Assembly: GCA_964576535.1 (NCBI GenBank)
Contig: CAZNWB010000026.1
Span: 1-39,378 of the forward strand
Length of the DNA stretch: 39,378 nucleotides
Direction of reading: 5' to 3'
Origin: 2-02-FULL-66-22 sp964576535
GTDB taxonomy: Bacteria; Methylomirabilota; Methylomirabilia; Methylomirabilales; 2-02-FULL-66-22
A program made the position numbers and the translations under genes. Under the pieces are notes generated by a model. The model saw only the letters and a program-made list of their open reading frames with translations, searched no databases and was not told where the DNA came from. Shown here in pieces: positions 18,082-26,688 of the stretch (position 1 is the first letter of the stretch; every line of letters begins with the position of its first letter).

Positions 18082-18258
18082 GCGGATCTCCGGTCCCGGC
18101 CTCGCCCGTAGCGACAAGTGCCTCGCCTTTCCATTTTTCACGAACGGCCTGCAATCCTGTCATGCCCGTGATGTCGTCGAAGGATGGCCCAATCATACTG
18201 GACAAACCGAGGTTGATGTGGCACAAGTCTATGGTTTTCTTTTCTGCCTTCACCGGCA
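18082..18258 (-). pseudogene. Possible IS110-family transposase remnant
   Basis: The minus-strand frame reads TIDLCHINLGLSSMIGPSFD then DITGMTGLQAVREKWKGE. This recalls the IS110 segment QMNLQLHxVxSDITGxTGLxIxRAIxxGE, but with an insertion and without the usual continuation. It runs into the N gap. The rest up to 18481 shows no supported gene. Confidence 0.35.
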
Positions 18259-18481
18259 TGCGTCGCGTGCTGTCGGAGCGCGAGACCGCCAGGAAGCGCA
18301 GAGCGCAGGCCGCCACGGGCCTCGCTGGCTCTGGATGCCGGCCTTGACGGGTGGGCGGATCGACGGGGGCCTGGAGGAACCCGGGGCCTCCGAGGGAGGG
18401 CCGAGGAGATGAGGCGTGCGGCTCGCGTGGCGCTCACCGTGCTGACGACCCCGGTCCGGGGCCTTCGAAGAGAGGAGCGGA

Positions 18482-18805
18482 ATGACACGGGAGTGGGTGT
18501 GGGGGGTCCTGGCAATCGGTTTCGCGACGGTCGTTGCCGCATGCGTCCAGGGCATGAACCAGCCACCGATGCCCCAGCGGGCTCGGTACGTCTGTGAGAA
18601 CGGCAAGGCATTCGCCGTCGAGTTCCTCGCGGATCCCCCGTCGGCACGGGTAGTGTTTGACGAGAGGCAGGTCACACTGCCGCCGGCCCTGGCGGCGACG
18701 GACGCCAAGTACACCGACGGGCAGACGACTCTCTATGTCGAGGGGGATCGCGCCCTCCTCGAAACGGCGGGGCAGGTCTTCGGACGCGGCTGTGTCCAAA
18801 TGTGA
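18482..18805 (+). CDS. MliC-like lipoprotein (lysozyme inhibitor domain)
   Basis: A 107-residue predicted lipoprotein. The signal is MTREWVWGVLAIGFATVVAA followed by the lipobox cysteine (VAAC, C21). The mature part has RYVCENGKAFAVEFL, a middle region with RVVFDERQVTLPPAL, and ends TAGQVFGRGCV. The paired cysteines near each end and the Y-x-C-x-x-G-x-x-x-x-V start fit the MliC/PliC domain that inhibits c-type lysozyme in the periplasm. GAGGAGCG precedes the ATG. It sits four bases ahead of a second lipoprotein gene, so they are probably co-expressed. Confidence 0.8.
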   Translation: MTREWVWGVLAIGFATVVAACVQGMNQPPMPQRARYVCENGKAFAVEFLADPPSARVVFDERQVTLPPALAATDAKYTDGQTTLYVEGDRALLETAGQVFGRGCVQM

Positions 18806-18809
18806 TGCG

Positions 18810-20723
18810 GTGAGCCGGATTCCAGCAGCGGGGTGGACTCGGCCTGGCTGGGGGCTGGTCGGGCTCCTGGCTCTGTCCCTGGCCGTCAGCGCGTGCGCCA
18901 CGCCGGTGAGCGTCACGCGGGTGGACCCCCGCACCGTCCACCAGGAGCTGACGCGGAACGTTCTGTCCGCGGGGGAACCCAGCGGGTTTTCCGAGATCGT
19001 GCTCAACCGGGCGGACCTCTTCGGCCGGTTCGACAAGGACCCCGAGGGGACCCTGCGGATCCTCCACGACGAGGTGGCGGCCGGCCGCCGCGGCGAGGAT
19101 CAGCTCTTCGCGCTCGCCGAGCTGTCGTTCCTGCACGCCGAGCGGTCCAAGAAGCGGGCCTACTACCTCGCCGCCGCCCTCTACGCCTACGCCTTCCTCT
19201 TCCCGCCGAAGGTCGAGGTCCCGCCCGGACCATTCGACCCCCGGTCCCGGGCCGCCAGCGATCTGTACAACCAGGGCCTCACGGCGGGCCTCGCCTCCCC
19301 GGATGGGACGGAGGTCGAGGTGCGCGGCGGGGTCTGGCCACTGCCCTTCGGCGAGCTGGAGGTGAGCTTCGACCCGGCCCGGCTCGCCTGGGCGGACCGC
19401 ACGCTCACCCACTTCGTGGCCGTGGCCGACCTCGAGGTCCGAGGGTTCCGGAACCGCTACCGCCGTCCCGGGATCGGTGTCCCGCTGGCGGCCTCCATGA
19501 TCCAAACAGCGTCCGAGGAAGGCATCCAGGTCGCACCGAAGGCCAAGATCCCGGTGACCGCCTTCCTGCGGATCGAGGAGCCGCGGGGGCAGCTCGCCGC
19601 CAACCGGGTACAGGCAACCCTGGAACTGTACGTCGCGTACGAGACCGACACGGTTGAGGTCACAGGACGGCCGGTACCCCTGGAGGTCGAGCCGACGGCC
19701 GTGCTGGCCTACTCGCTGAGCGGGTCGCAGGTCTGGGAGTGGGAATTCTCGGGCTTCCTCTCCGGGGATCTCTTTCGCCAGATTCCCACCCAGCTCTTCG
19801 GCGTCGAGCCGTACCGGCGTGGCCGGTTCCCGGTGGTCTTCGTCCATGGAACCGCCTCCAGCCCAGCCCGCTGGGCGGAAATGCTGAACGAGCTTGGGAA
19901 CGATCCCCGCATCCGCGAGCGCTTCCAGTTTTGGTTCTTCACCTACGAGACCGGGAACCCGGTCGTCTACTCCGCCATGCGCCTTCGAGAGGCGCTTCAG
20001 GCCGCCCTGGCCAAGCTGGACCCCACGGGCCGGGACCCGGCGCTGCGCCGGACGGTGGTGATCGGCCACAGCCAGGGGGGGTTGCTCACCAAGCTGACGG
20101 CCGTGGACACCGGGACGAAGGCCTGGGACGCCTTCGTCCGGGTCCCGCCGGAGGAGCTGACGATCTCTCCCGAGACCCGGGACCTGCTTCGCCGCGCGCT
20201 ATTCGTGAAGCCTTTGCCCTTTGTGCGGCGCCTGATCTTTCTCGCCACCCCCCACCGGGGAAGCTACGTGGCCGGGAACTGGCTCGCGCACCAGCTAGCC
20301 CGCCTGGTCCGGCTGCCCGTGCGATTCCTGGAGCTGACCGACGAGCTCATGGCGTCGGGGGAGTTGGGCGTCTTCGTTCTCCAGCCGGGGCAGGTCGGCA
20401 GCGTGTATGCCATGACCCCGGGCAGCCCCCTCGTGAGGACCTTGGCCCCCATGCCCGTGGCCCCCGGCGTCGCAACCCACTCCATCATCGCCGTCCAAGG
20501 GGATGGTCCTGTGGAGGAGGGCACCGACGGTGTCGTCGCGTATGCCAGCGCGCACATTGACGGGGTGGAGTCCGAACTGGTGGTCCGCTCCGGACATTCC
20601 CTCCAGTCAAACCCCCACACCATCGAGGAGGTGCGGCGGATCCTGCTCCTGCACGCCGCAGAGGCCTGCCTTGCGGGGATCGGATGCCCGGGCGCGGCGG
20701 GCGGCGCGCGGCCGCGGCAATGA
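18810..20723 (+). CDS. Lipoprotein alpha/beta hydrolase
   Basis: A large predicted lipoprotein (about 637 residues). The signal GLVGLLALSLAVSAC ends in a lipobox cysteine. Residues about 40-330 form an all-alpha/beta N-terminal region with no recognised domain. The hydrolase part starts at RFPVVFVHGTASSPARWAEM, with the nucleophile elbow GHSQGG (S421) and a later FLATPHRGSY. A C-terminal GTDGVVAYASAHIDGVESEL and SGHSLQSNPHTIEEVRRILL (likely holding the catalytic His) follow. Such proteins are esterase/lipase-like, but the substrate is unknown. GTG 18810 was chosen as start after the MliC-like gene stop; GTG 18792 is also possible. Frame upstream overlaps the previous gene and was discounted. 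Confidence 0.85.
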   Translation: MSRIPAAGWTRPGWGLVGLLALSLAVSACATPVSVTRVDPRTVHQELTRNVLSAGEPSGFSEIVLNRADLFGRFDKDPEGTLRILHDEVAAGRRGEDQLFALAELSFLHAERSKKRAYYLAAALYAYAFLFPPKVEVPPGPFDPRSRAASDLYNQGLTAGLASPDGTEVEVRGGVWPLPFGELEVSFDPARLAWADRTLTHFVAVADLEVRGFRNRYRRPGIGVPLAASMIQTASEEGIQVAPKAKIPVTAFLRIEEPRGQLAANRVQATLELYVAYETDTVEVTGRPVPLEVEPTAVLAYSLSGSQVWEWEFSGFLSGDLFRQIPTQLFGVEPYRRGRFPVVFVHGTASSPARWAEMLNELGNDPRIRERFQFWFFTYETGNPVVYSAMRLREALQAALAKLDPTGRDPALRRTVVIGHSQGGLLTKLTAVDTGTKAWDAFVRVPPEELTISPETRDLLRRALFVKPLPFVRRLIFLATPHRGSYVAGNWLAHQLARLVRLPVRFLELTDELMASGELGVFVLQPGQVGSVYAMTPGSPLVRTLAPMPVAPGVATHSIIAVQGDGPVEEGTDGVVAYASAHIDGVESELVVRSGHSLQSNPHTIEEVRRILLLHAAEACLAGIGCPGAAGGARPRQ

Positions 20724-20739
20724 CCCCCAATCCCGCGGA

Positions 20740-20815
20740 ATTGCTGATTTGTGATTGTGGGTTTGGGATTGGGTAACTCCTCAAACCAAAATCAAAAATC
20801 CAAAATCGAAGACCA
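20740..20815. repeat. AATCCAAAATC-type imperfect inverted repeat
   Basis: GATTTGTGATTGTGGGTTTG (from 20748) faces CCAAAATCAAAAATCCAAAATC-like sequence ending near 20810. The units are seven to nine bases. It lies just after the hydrolase gene and is much lower in GC than its surroundings. Confidence 0.55.
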
Positions 20816-20824
20816 TCCCCGCAC

Positions 20825-21019
20825 TGGCGGGATTGCATCCTTTTCTATGAATACTTCCACGGGGACAACGGCGCCGGGATCGGCGCCAGCCACCAGACGG
20901 GCTGGACCGGGCTGGTCGCCCGCCTCATCCAGGCGGCCGGTCACGTGACCAGCCAGGAGCTTCTCGCGCGCGGGTGCAGGGCCTTCATGTATCGAGGCCA
21001 AGGGGAAGAAAACCCCTGA
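20825..21019 (+). pseudogene. C-terminal remnant of a GH63-like glucosidase
   Basis: The frame reads WRDCILFYEYFHGDNGAGIG then ASHQTGWTGLVARLIQAAGH. This is the conserved C-terminal end of bacterial glucosidases of the GH63/MGH1-like type (LFYEYFHGDxGxGxGASHQTGWTxLVA). About 40 residues are clearly homologous; the frame then runs through unrelated sequence to TGA at 21017. No upstream part of the enzyme is present. Confidence 0.7.
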
Positions 21020-21093
21020 CGCATCGGAGCCGTCCTTTCTGCATGCCGAGAAAACCGGCAAACGCCTGCTCTACCTGGGGCGCGCCGCTGGGC

Positions 21094-21138
21094 GAAATCC
21101 TGGACCCCGGCGGCCGGCCCCCGAAATCCCACACCTGA
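21094..21138 (+). pseudogene. Ghost copy of the yihY 3' end (copy 1)
   Basis: ATCCTGGACC, then CGGCGGCCGGCCCCCGAA, then CACACCTGA match the end of yihY at 17213-17260 with a few changes (peptide LDPGGRPPKSHT). It lies 75 bases downstream of the glucosidase remnant. To 21196 nothing else is recognised. Confidence 0.6.
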
Positions 21139-21196
21139 GTACGATGCCTTCCTGAACGGAGCTCCTCCACCTGAGGGCCCAGGCCAGTTGGCAATT

Positions 21197-21814
21197 TCAG
21201 GAGTCCCGACGGGTCCGGGCGGCTCGCAGGGCCCGCCACCCCATGAAGACGAAGCTGCACAGAACCGCACCGATCAGTGCGAGGTGCTCGACCTTGCCCA
21301 CGAGGCGCTCGAACCGCTGGACATACTCACCGAATCCGTACCCGATGGCGTAGCCGAGCCCGACCGCCAGCGGCACATAGAGGATCGCCCCCAGAATGTT
21401 CCCGACGATGAACGAACGAGGTGGGAGGCCGGTGGCCCCTGCGAGAGGCCCGGCCAGGAAACGAAGGCCGGGCAGGAAGCGTGCGGTGAACACCCCCAGG
21501 GAGCCGTAACGGGCGACGAAGCGCTGTGCCGCCTCCAGCCGTTCAGGTGTGACCAGGATCCAGTGGCCGTACCGCTCGATCGCTCCCTGCCCGTACTCCC
21601 GACCGATCCAATAGCCCAGGTTGTCTCCCGCCACCGCGCCCAGGATGCCGACCGCCAAAACGATTGCCAGGCGGAGGTCCCCCTGCCACACCATGTACCC
21701 GGCCACCACGAGGACCGTCTCCTCGGGGATAGGGACTCCCATGTTCCCGAGGATGACAAACACGAAGATGGCGAGATATCCCCAGTGACCGAGCAGGGAT
21801 CCAGCATCAGGCAT
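21197..21814 (-). CDS. DedA family membrane protein
   Basis: A 205-residue DedA/SNARE-associated (PF09335) inner-membrane protein; family members act in lipid carrier recycling and membrane homeostasis. Signatures: GNMGVPIPEETVLVVAGYMV near the start, AVAGDNLGYWIGREYG, and the conserved FTARFLPGLRFLAGPLAGAT loop with the essential F-x-R-x-x-P-x-x-R. The start at 21814 has GAGGAGG about ten bases upstream; an earlier frame extension into the DUF421 end was rejected. Lies 35 bases after the DUF421 gene, same strand, so probably one operon. Confidence 0.93.
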   Translation of the reverse strand: MPDAGSLLGHWGYLAIFVFVILGNMGVPIPEETVLVVAGYMVWQGDLRLAIVLAVGILGAVAGDNLGYWIGREYGQGAIERYGHWILVTPERLEAAQRFVARYGSLGVFTARFLPGLRFLAGPLAGATGLPPRSFIVGNILGAILYVPLAVGLGYAIGYGFGEYVQRFERLVGKVEHLALIGAVLCSFVFMGWRALRAARTRRDS

Positions 21815-21849
21815 GCGGCCGATCCTCCTCTCAGATACAGCGGCGGTCT

Positions 21850-22332
21850 TCAGGCCGAGGCCGATCCTCGTGCGATCACGCTCAGGTGACCATCCTCCTC
21901 TAGGATCACGTACCGCACGTTGCGAAGGGACACCACCCCCTCCCGACGGAGGGCTGCCCGGAGTTCCGACAGGCTCAGCCGCTCCCGGCGAAGGTTCTCC
22001 CGGAGAATTTGCCCGTGCTTCACGAGAACGGTGGGGCTGTGCTCCACCACCCGCTCGACCCGCTTGTGCCGGAACGTAAGCCATGCGACCAGGGCGTTCA
22101 GCAGGAGGATCACCGCCGCCCCCAGCAGCCCACCGCCCAGCGAGTTGTCGTTCCCGATCAGGGCGTTCTGGACCACGTTGCTGATGATGAGCAGCACGAC
22201 AATGTCAAACGCCGTCATCTGGCCGAGCTGGCGCTTCCCTGCGAGGCGAAAGGCGATGAGCAGGAACAAGTACACGACCGCTGATCGGATCACCTTCTCG
22301 AGGACGGGGATGTCAGGGATCAGCAGATTCAC
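21850..22332 (-). CDS. DUF421 (YetF-like) membrane protein
   Basis: A 160-residue DUF421 protein. Three membrane helices (about 10-80) contain FRLAGKRQLGQMTAFDIVVL, the family signature, followed by a cytosolic domain VVEHSPTVLVKHGQILRENL with LSLSELRAALRREGV, as in YetF/YdfS. Their molecular role is not settled. GTG at 22332 is chosen because AAGGAGG sits five bases ahead; an ATG seven codons upstream lacks a site. First gene of a DUF421-dedA pair, divergent from the protease gene. Confidence 0.92.
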   Translation of the reverse strand: MNLLIPDIPVLEKVIRSAVVYLFLLIAFRLAGKRQLGQMTAFDIVVLLIISNVVQNALIGNDNSLGGGLLGAAVILLLNALVAWLTFRHKRVERVVEHSPTVLVKHGQILRENLRRERLSLSELRAALRREGVVSLRNVRYVILEEDGHLSVIARGSASA

Positions 22333-22389
22333 GGCAACCTCCTTGCGCTTCACGAGCGGATGGATGTCGAGTCCGCGACACGTGGTCGC

Positions 22390-22418
22390 AGTGTATCAAG
22401 GCGTTGCCCCGAGGGCAA
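22390..22418 (-). promoter_or_regulatory. Promoter for DUF421-dedA
   Basis: On the minus strand TTGCCC (22418-22413), a 17-base spacer, and TACACT (22395-22390). Moderate match; position fits the divergent gene start at 22332. Confidence 0.45.
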
Positions 22419-22459
22419 GGCAGGGGATGTGGGCCCAATTCGTTTCGGGCGAGTCACGA

Positions 22460-22488
22460 TTGACACCCACACTATCCTGGAATACAGT
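22460..22488 (+). promoter_or_regulatory. Promoter for the HtrA-like protease
   Basis: TTGACA (22460-22465), a 17-base spacer, and TACAGT (22483-22488). A perfect -35 and fair -10, 55 bases ahead of the gene. Confidence 0.7.
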
Positions 22489-22543
22489 TGCGCGCCGAAG
22501 AGGAAAATCATCGAACTCCTCTGGGGAGGAGCGGACTTTGGCC

Positions 22544-23737
22544 ATGCCCGGATGCAGACGGAGTCAGGGAGGCGCTGTGCGGGTCCTGGGGATTTTGGTC
22601 CTCAGCGGCATACTCGCCGGCATAGGCTGCGCGGGACAGGGCCTGGCCGCCGGGCAGCCGAAGCAGGAACGCTGCGCCGAATCCATCGTCGACATCTACG
22701 ACCGGGTCTCACCAGCGGTGGTGTACGTCACCGCGACGTCCATCAACCCGTTCCAGCTTTCCAATCGGGTGGAGCGGGTGGTGGGATCGGGATTCATCTT
22801 CGATTCCTCGGGATTGATCCTGACCAACTCCCACGTGGTTTTCGCCCGTCAGCTTCTCACGGTCACCCTGGATGACGGCACCGTGCTGGCGGCGCAGCTT
22901 GTGGGGGCGGACCCGATCTTCGACGTGGCCGTGTTGCGGATTCCCCCGCCCGGAGATGGCAGGCTTCCCGTCGCGCCTCCGGGGGACTCCGACAGTCTGC
23001 GCGTCGGGGAAGAGGTCCTGGCCATCGGCAATCCCTTGGGTCTCAACCAGACCCTGACCCGGGGCATCGTCTCTGCAATCAACCGGATCCTGCCAGAGAC
23101 TCCGTTCTCACTGCTTGAGCCCATGATCCAGACGGACGCCCCGATCAACCCCGGCAACTCGGGAGGTCCGCTCGTCAACCGGTGCGGCGAGGTCATCGGT
23201 ATCAATACCGCCTTCATGCCCGAGGCCCAGAACATTGGATTTGCCATCCCCATCAACCTGGTCAAGGCCGTGGTCCCATCCCTGGTCACCCAGGGCCGGG
23301 TCATCCGCCCGTGGGTCGGCTTCCACGGCCAGTTGGTCGCCGAGCCGTTGCGCAGCCTGCTCCGGATTCCGCTCGTTGATGGCCTCCTGGTCGAGGTGAT
23401 CGAGCCGGGGAGCCCGGCCGAACACGCGGGGCTTCGCGGGGGGCAGCTTGAGATCGTGATCGCCGGGCACGCCTTCCTCGTCGGTGGCGACATCGTCACC
23501 AGGCTGAACGGCCAAGCTGTGGATTCGCCCGAAAAGTTGTTCCAGCTCATGCGAGGGCTCAAGGTCGGGGAGACGATCAAGCTGACGGTGTTCCGAGACG
23601 GGGAGTACCGCGAGGTGGAATACCCCCTTCCAGAACGACCCACCCTGCCGGGAGACCTCCGCGGCCAGGGCTCGGTTGCCCCCGCCGCCGCCGGTGTGCC
23701 CTCCCTTCGGGAGCCCTCGCCCTTCCATCTCCGCTAG
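22544..23737 (+). CDS. HtrA/DegP-like S1C serine protease with PDZ domain
   Basis: A 397-residue periplasmic or membrane-anchored quality-control protease. An N-terminal hydrophobic signal VLGILVLSGILAGIGC ends in a lipobox-like cysteine. The trypsin-like domain has the full triad: H97 (TNSHVV), D127 (IFDVAVL), S206 (GNSGGPL). One PDZ domain follows at about 270-370 (VEVIEPGSPAEHAGLRGGQL, GGDIVTRLNGQAVDSPEKLF). A Pro/Ala-rich tail ends it. The ATG at 22544 is used; GTG 22577, with GGGAGG four bases upstream, is a serious alternative and gives a tidier signal peptide. A strong promoter lies at 22460-22488. Confidence 0.92.
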   Translation: MPGCRRSQGGAVRVLGILVLSGILAGIGCAGQGLAAGQPKQERCAESIVDIYDRVSPAVVYVTATSINPFQLSNRVERVVGSGFIFDSSGLILTNSHVVFARQLLTVTLDDGTVLAAQLVGADPIFDVAVLRIPPPGDGRLPVAPPGDSDSLRVGEEVLAIGNPLGLNQTLTRGIVSAINRILPETPFSLLEPMIQTDAPINPGNSGGPLVNRCGEVIGINTAFMPEAQNIGFAIPINLVKAVVPSLVTQGRVIRPWVGFHGQLVAEPLRSLLRIPLVDGLLVEVIEPGSPAEHAGLRGGQLEIVIAGHAFLVGGDIVTRLNGQAVDSPEKLFQLMRGLKVGETIKLTVFRDGEYREVEYPLPERPTLPGDLRGQGSVAPAAAGVPSLREPSPFHLR

Positions 23738-23773
23738 GCCCAAGGGCTGGTCTAATACTTCCACCAGGGTCGC

Positions 23774-23837
23774 CTTCTATTCTAGGCTGGCCGACGTGCT
23801 GGACCTCGGTGGCCGCCCCTTGAAGAACCGCTCCTGA
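23774..23837 (+). pseudogene. Ghost copy of the yihY 3' end (copy 2)
   Basis: CTTCTATTCT, then CTGGCCGACGTGCTGGAC, then a stretch ending GAAGAACCGCTCCTGA match the yihY end (peptide LADVLDLGGRPLKNRS against LADVLDRGGRPPKNQT). Just upstream, AATACTTCCAC (23752-23762) matches the glucosidase EYFH segment, so this looks like a shrunken version of the 20825-21138 glucosidase-yihY block. Confidence 0.6.
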
Positions 23838-23865
23838 ACCCGCGCCTTCGTCACCGCCCCGCATT

Positions 23866-23925
23866 GGGGTCAGGCCTTTAGAACTTTATTGTTGCTCAAG
23901 AATAAAGGAATAAAGGCCTGACCCC
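23866..23925. repeat. 60-bp palindromic element
   Basis: GGGGTCAGGCCTTTA (23866-23880) and its exact reverse complement TAAAGGCCTGACCCC (23911-23925) flank an AT-rich 30-base centre with AATAAAGGAATAAAGG. GGGGTCAGG-type palindromes are typical of REP-like elements moved by Y1/RAYT transposases, but no transposase is in the window. Confidence 0.75.
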
Positions 23926-24006
23926 GGGGTCGCTGATTCCTGGGGAAGGGCCGAGGTGCCTCCACCGGTTGCCGCAGAGGCCGCTGCGTGGTAGCCTCTG
24001 CCTGTC

Positions 24007-26688
24007 GTGGAAGTCATCAGCACCCACATCAACGCGGACTTCGACGCCCTGGCCTCCATGGTGGCGGCGTCAAAGCTCTACCCCAAGGCCCGCCTGCTCT
24101 TCCCGGGCTCGCAGGAGCGGAACGTGCGCGAGTTCGTCCGGGAGACGCGCTTTCCCCTGCAGGCAGAACGCCTCAGGGGATTCCCCCTGGATCGGGTGAC
24201 CCGCCTCATCCTCGTGGATGTGAAACGCACCTCCCGGATCGGGCCGCTCAAGGACGTCGTGGGCCGGGCGGGGGTGGAGGTCCACATCTACGACCACCAC
24301 CCGGCCCACCCCCAGGACATCACTGGGAGTCTCGCGGTCCTGCGCGACGTGGGCGCGAGCACCACCATCCTCCTGGACCTGTTGCGGGAGCAGGAGCTGG
24401 TGGTCACGCCCCAGGAGGCCACGCTTTTCGCCCTGGGCATCTACGAGGAGACGGGATTCCTCACGTTCACCAGCACGACGGAAGCCGACCTTCACGCGGT
24501 GGCCTATTGTCTCAGCCGGGGCGCCAACCTGGGGATGATCGCCGAGTTCATCCGGCGGGACCTGACGGCCGAGCAGGTGGGGTTGCTCAACGACCTCATC
24601 CGGTCGGCCGAGACGTACACGATCAACGGCGTCCGGGTGGTGGTCAGCACCGCGTCCCTGGACCGGTACGTCGGGGACCTGGCGATGCTGACCCACAAGC
24701 TCCGGGACATGGAGAACATCAACGTCCTGTTCACCCTAGTCCGGATGGACAACCGGGTCCACATCGTGGCGCGGAGCCGCTTGGAGGCCGTGGACGTGGG
24801 CCAGATCACGGACGCCTTCGGCGGCGGAGGGCATACCACGGCGGCCTCGGCCACGGTCAAGGACCTCACCCTCATCCAGGTGAAGGAGCGGCTGCTCAAG
24901 CTCTTGAAGGAGCGCATCCGGCCGCTCAAGCAGGCCCGGGACATCATGACGGCCCCGGTGAAGGCCATCCCGGAAGGCTTCACGCTTCGCGGCGCAGCCG
25001 AGATCATGAACCGGTTCAACCTGGCCTATCTGCCCGTCGTGCGGCGCGGCGAGATGGTCGGCCTGATCACGCGCGAGGTGGTGGACAAGGGCATCTACCA
25101 CGGCCTGGGTGAGGCGGCGGTTCGGGAGTACATGTCCGCCGAGTTCCCGCGCGTGGCGGCCGATACCCCCCTCTCCCAGGTCCAGCGGGTCATGGTGGAG
25201 CGGAACCTGGGCTTCCTCCCCGTGCTGGAGGGCAGGCGGCTGCGCGGCGCGGTGACGCGGGCCGACCTGCTGCGACACGCCTACGAAGACCTGCTGAAGC
25301 GCCCGACCTTCTTTCCAGGGGAAGAGCGGGAGCCGGGGGAGGCCGCGGTCCGCAACGTGAGGTCCCTGCTGGCCAATCGCCTGCCGCCGCGGATCCAGGA
25401 TCTCCTGCGGCTGGCCGGAGCGGTGGGGGACGAGGTCGGGGCCAAGGTGTACGCCGTGGGCGGGTTCGTCCGGGATCTCCTGCTGCGGCACGAGAACCTG
25501 GACGTGGACCTGGTCGTGGAAGGGGACGGGATCGCCTATGCCGAGGCGCTGGCCCGCCGAGTGGCGGGCAAGGTCACCAGCCACCGGAAGTTCGGGACGG
25601 CGGTCCTCACGCTGCCCGACGGCTTCAAGCTGGACGTGGCCACGGCCCGGACGGAGTTCTACGAGTACCCGGCCGCGCTCCCCACCGTGGAGCATAGCTC
25701 CATCCGGATGGACCTGTACCGCCGGGACTTCACCATCAACACGCTGGCCGTGTGCGTGAACCCCGAGCGGTACGGCGATCTCCTGGATTTCTTCGGAGGA
25801 CAGCAGGACCTTCGGGACAAGACGCTCCGGATCATCCACAATCTGAGCTTCGTCGAGGATCCCACCCGGATCCTGCGCGCGGCGCGCTTCGAGGTCCGCC
25901 TGGGATTCCGGCTCAGCCGGCATGCCGAGCAGCTCACCGCCAACGCCGTCCAGATGGGCCTCCTGGAAAAGCTGGCGGGGGTGAGGCTCAGCACCGAGCT
26001 GCAACTGATTCTGCAGGAGGCCCGGCCGTTCCCGATCCTCCAGCGGCTCCAGCAGCTTGGCGTGCTCGCCGCCATCCATCCGCGGCTCAGCGTGGATGCG
26101 ACCACGGAACAACGCTTCACGCGCGCGGGGGAGGTGCTCACCTGGTACGGCCTGCTGTACCAGGAAACACCGCCCGCGTCGTGGCTGGTGTACCTCCTGA
26201 CGCTCCTGGCGGGACTGAAGACGACGGAGGCCCGTGCCATCCTGCGGCGGATCAACCCTCCGGCGCGGATTGCCACCACGGTCAGTCGCGGGCTCGCCCG
26301 GCTCCGCGCCTTGACGCGGGACTTCCTGCACGCCCGCGAGCTTCCGCCCAGCCGGGTGTACCGGTGGCTCACCGAGGCCTCGCTCGAGATGGTGCTGGCC
26401 CTCATGGCCCGAATGGAGCGGCCGGAGCTGCGCAAGGCCATCGGCGACTTCCTCAGCACGACACGCCGCGTGCGGCCGATCCTGCGGGGCGACGACCTCC
26501 GGGCGCTGGGGATCCGGCCGGGGCCCATCTACCGGGACATCCTGAACTCGCTCTTGTATGCGCGGATGGACGGCCACGTGCAAAGCCGGGATGACGAGCT
26601 GCGCTTTGTGCGCCGGCGGTTCGCCCGCGCCTTTTCCCCGGGCGCTCCGGAGTCGGGATCCCCGACCCCGGCACGAAGCAAGGGGTAA
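24007..26688 (+). CDS. DHH-CBS-poly(A) polymerase/tRNA nucleotidyltransferase fusion
   Basis: An 893-residue cytosolic fusion. Residues 1-300 form a DHH/DHHA1 phosphoesterase (NADFDA 9-14, DHH 96-98, GGGGHTTAA near 276), about 310-430 a CBS pair (DIMTAPVKAIPEGFTLRGAA), and about 475-870 a class II nucleotidyltransferase with VGGFVRDLLL (GG 485-486), DVD (499-501), RRDFTINTLAV and EDPTRILRAARFE. This domain order is known from deep-branching bacteria that split CCA addition between an A-adding and a CC-adding enzyme; this one is probably the A-adding or poly(A) type. The GTG at 24007 is required to keep the first DHH motif; no clear ribosome site precedes it. Confidence 0.92.
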   Translation: MEVISTHINADFDALASMVAASKLYPKARLLFPGSQERNVREFVRETRFPLQAERLRGFPLDRVTRLILVDVKRTSRIGPLKDVVGRAGVEVHIYDHHPAHPQDITGSLAVLRDVGASTTILLDLLREQELVVTPQEATLFALGIYEETGFLTFTSTTEADLHAVAYCLSRGANLGMIAEFIRRDLTAEQVGLLNDLIRSAETYTINGVRVVVSTASLDRYVGDLAMLTHKLRDMENINVLFTLVRMDNRVHIVARSRLEAVDVGQITDAFGGGGHTTAASATVKDLTLIQVKERLLKLLKERIRPLKQARDIMTAPVKAIPEGFTLRGAAEIMNRFNLAYLPVVRRGEMVGLITREVVDKGIYHGLGEAAVREYMSAEFPRVAADTPLSQVQRVMVERNLGFLPVLEGRRLRGAVTRADLLRHAYEDLLKRPTFFPGEEREPGEAAVRNVRSLLANRLPPRIQDLLRLAGAVGDEVGAKVYAVGGFVRDLLLRHENLDVDLVVEGDGIAYAEALARRVAGKVTSHRKFGTAVLTLPDGFKLDVATARTEFYEYPAALPTVEHSSIRMDLYRRDFTINTLAVCVNPERYGDLLDFFGGQQDLRDKTLRIIHNLSFVEDPTRILRAARFEVRLGFRLSRHAEQLTANAVQMGLLEKLAGVRLSTELQLILQEARPFPILQRLQQLGVLAAIHPRLSVDATTEQRFTRAGEVLTWYGLLYQETPPASWLVYLLTLLAGLKTTEARAILRRINPPARIATTVSRGLARLRALTRDFLHARELPPSRVYRWLTEASLEMVLALMARMERPELRKAIGDFLSTTRRVRPILRGDDLRALGIRPGPIYRDILNSLLYARMDGHVQSRDDELRFVRRRFARAFSPGAPESGSPTPARSKG

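Noticed and set aside
16080..18111. Frames running through the N gaps
   Set aside because: They depend on unknown bases; only the LapA-domain frame up to the gap is supported.
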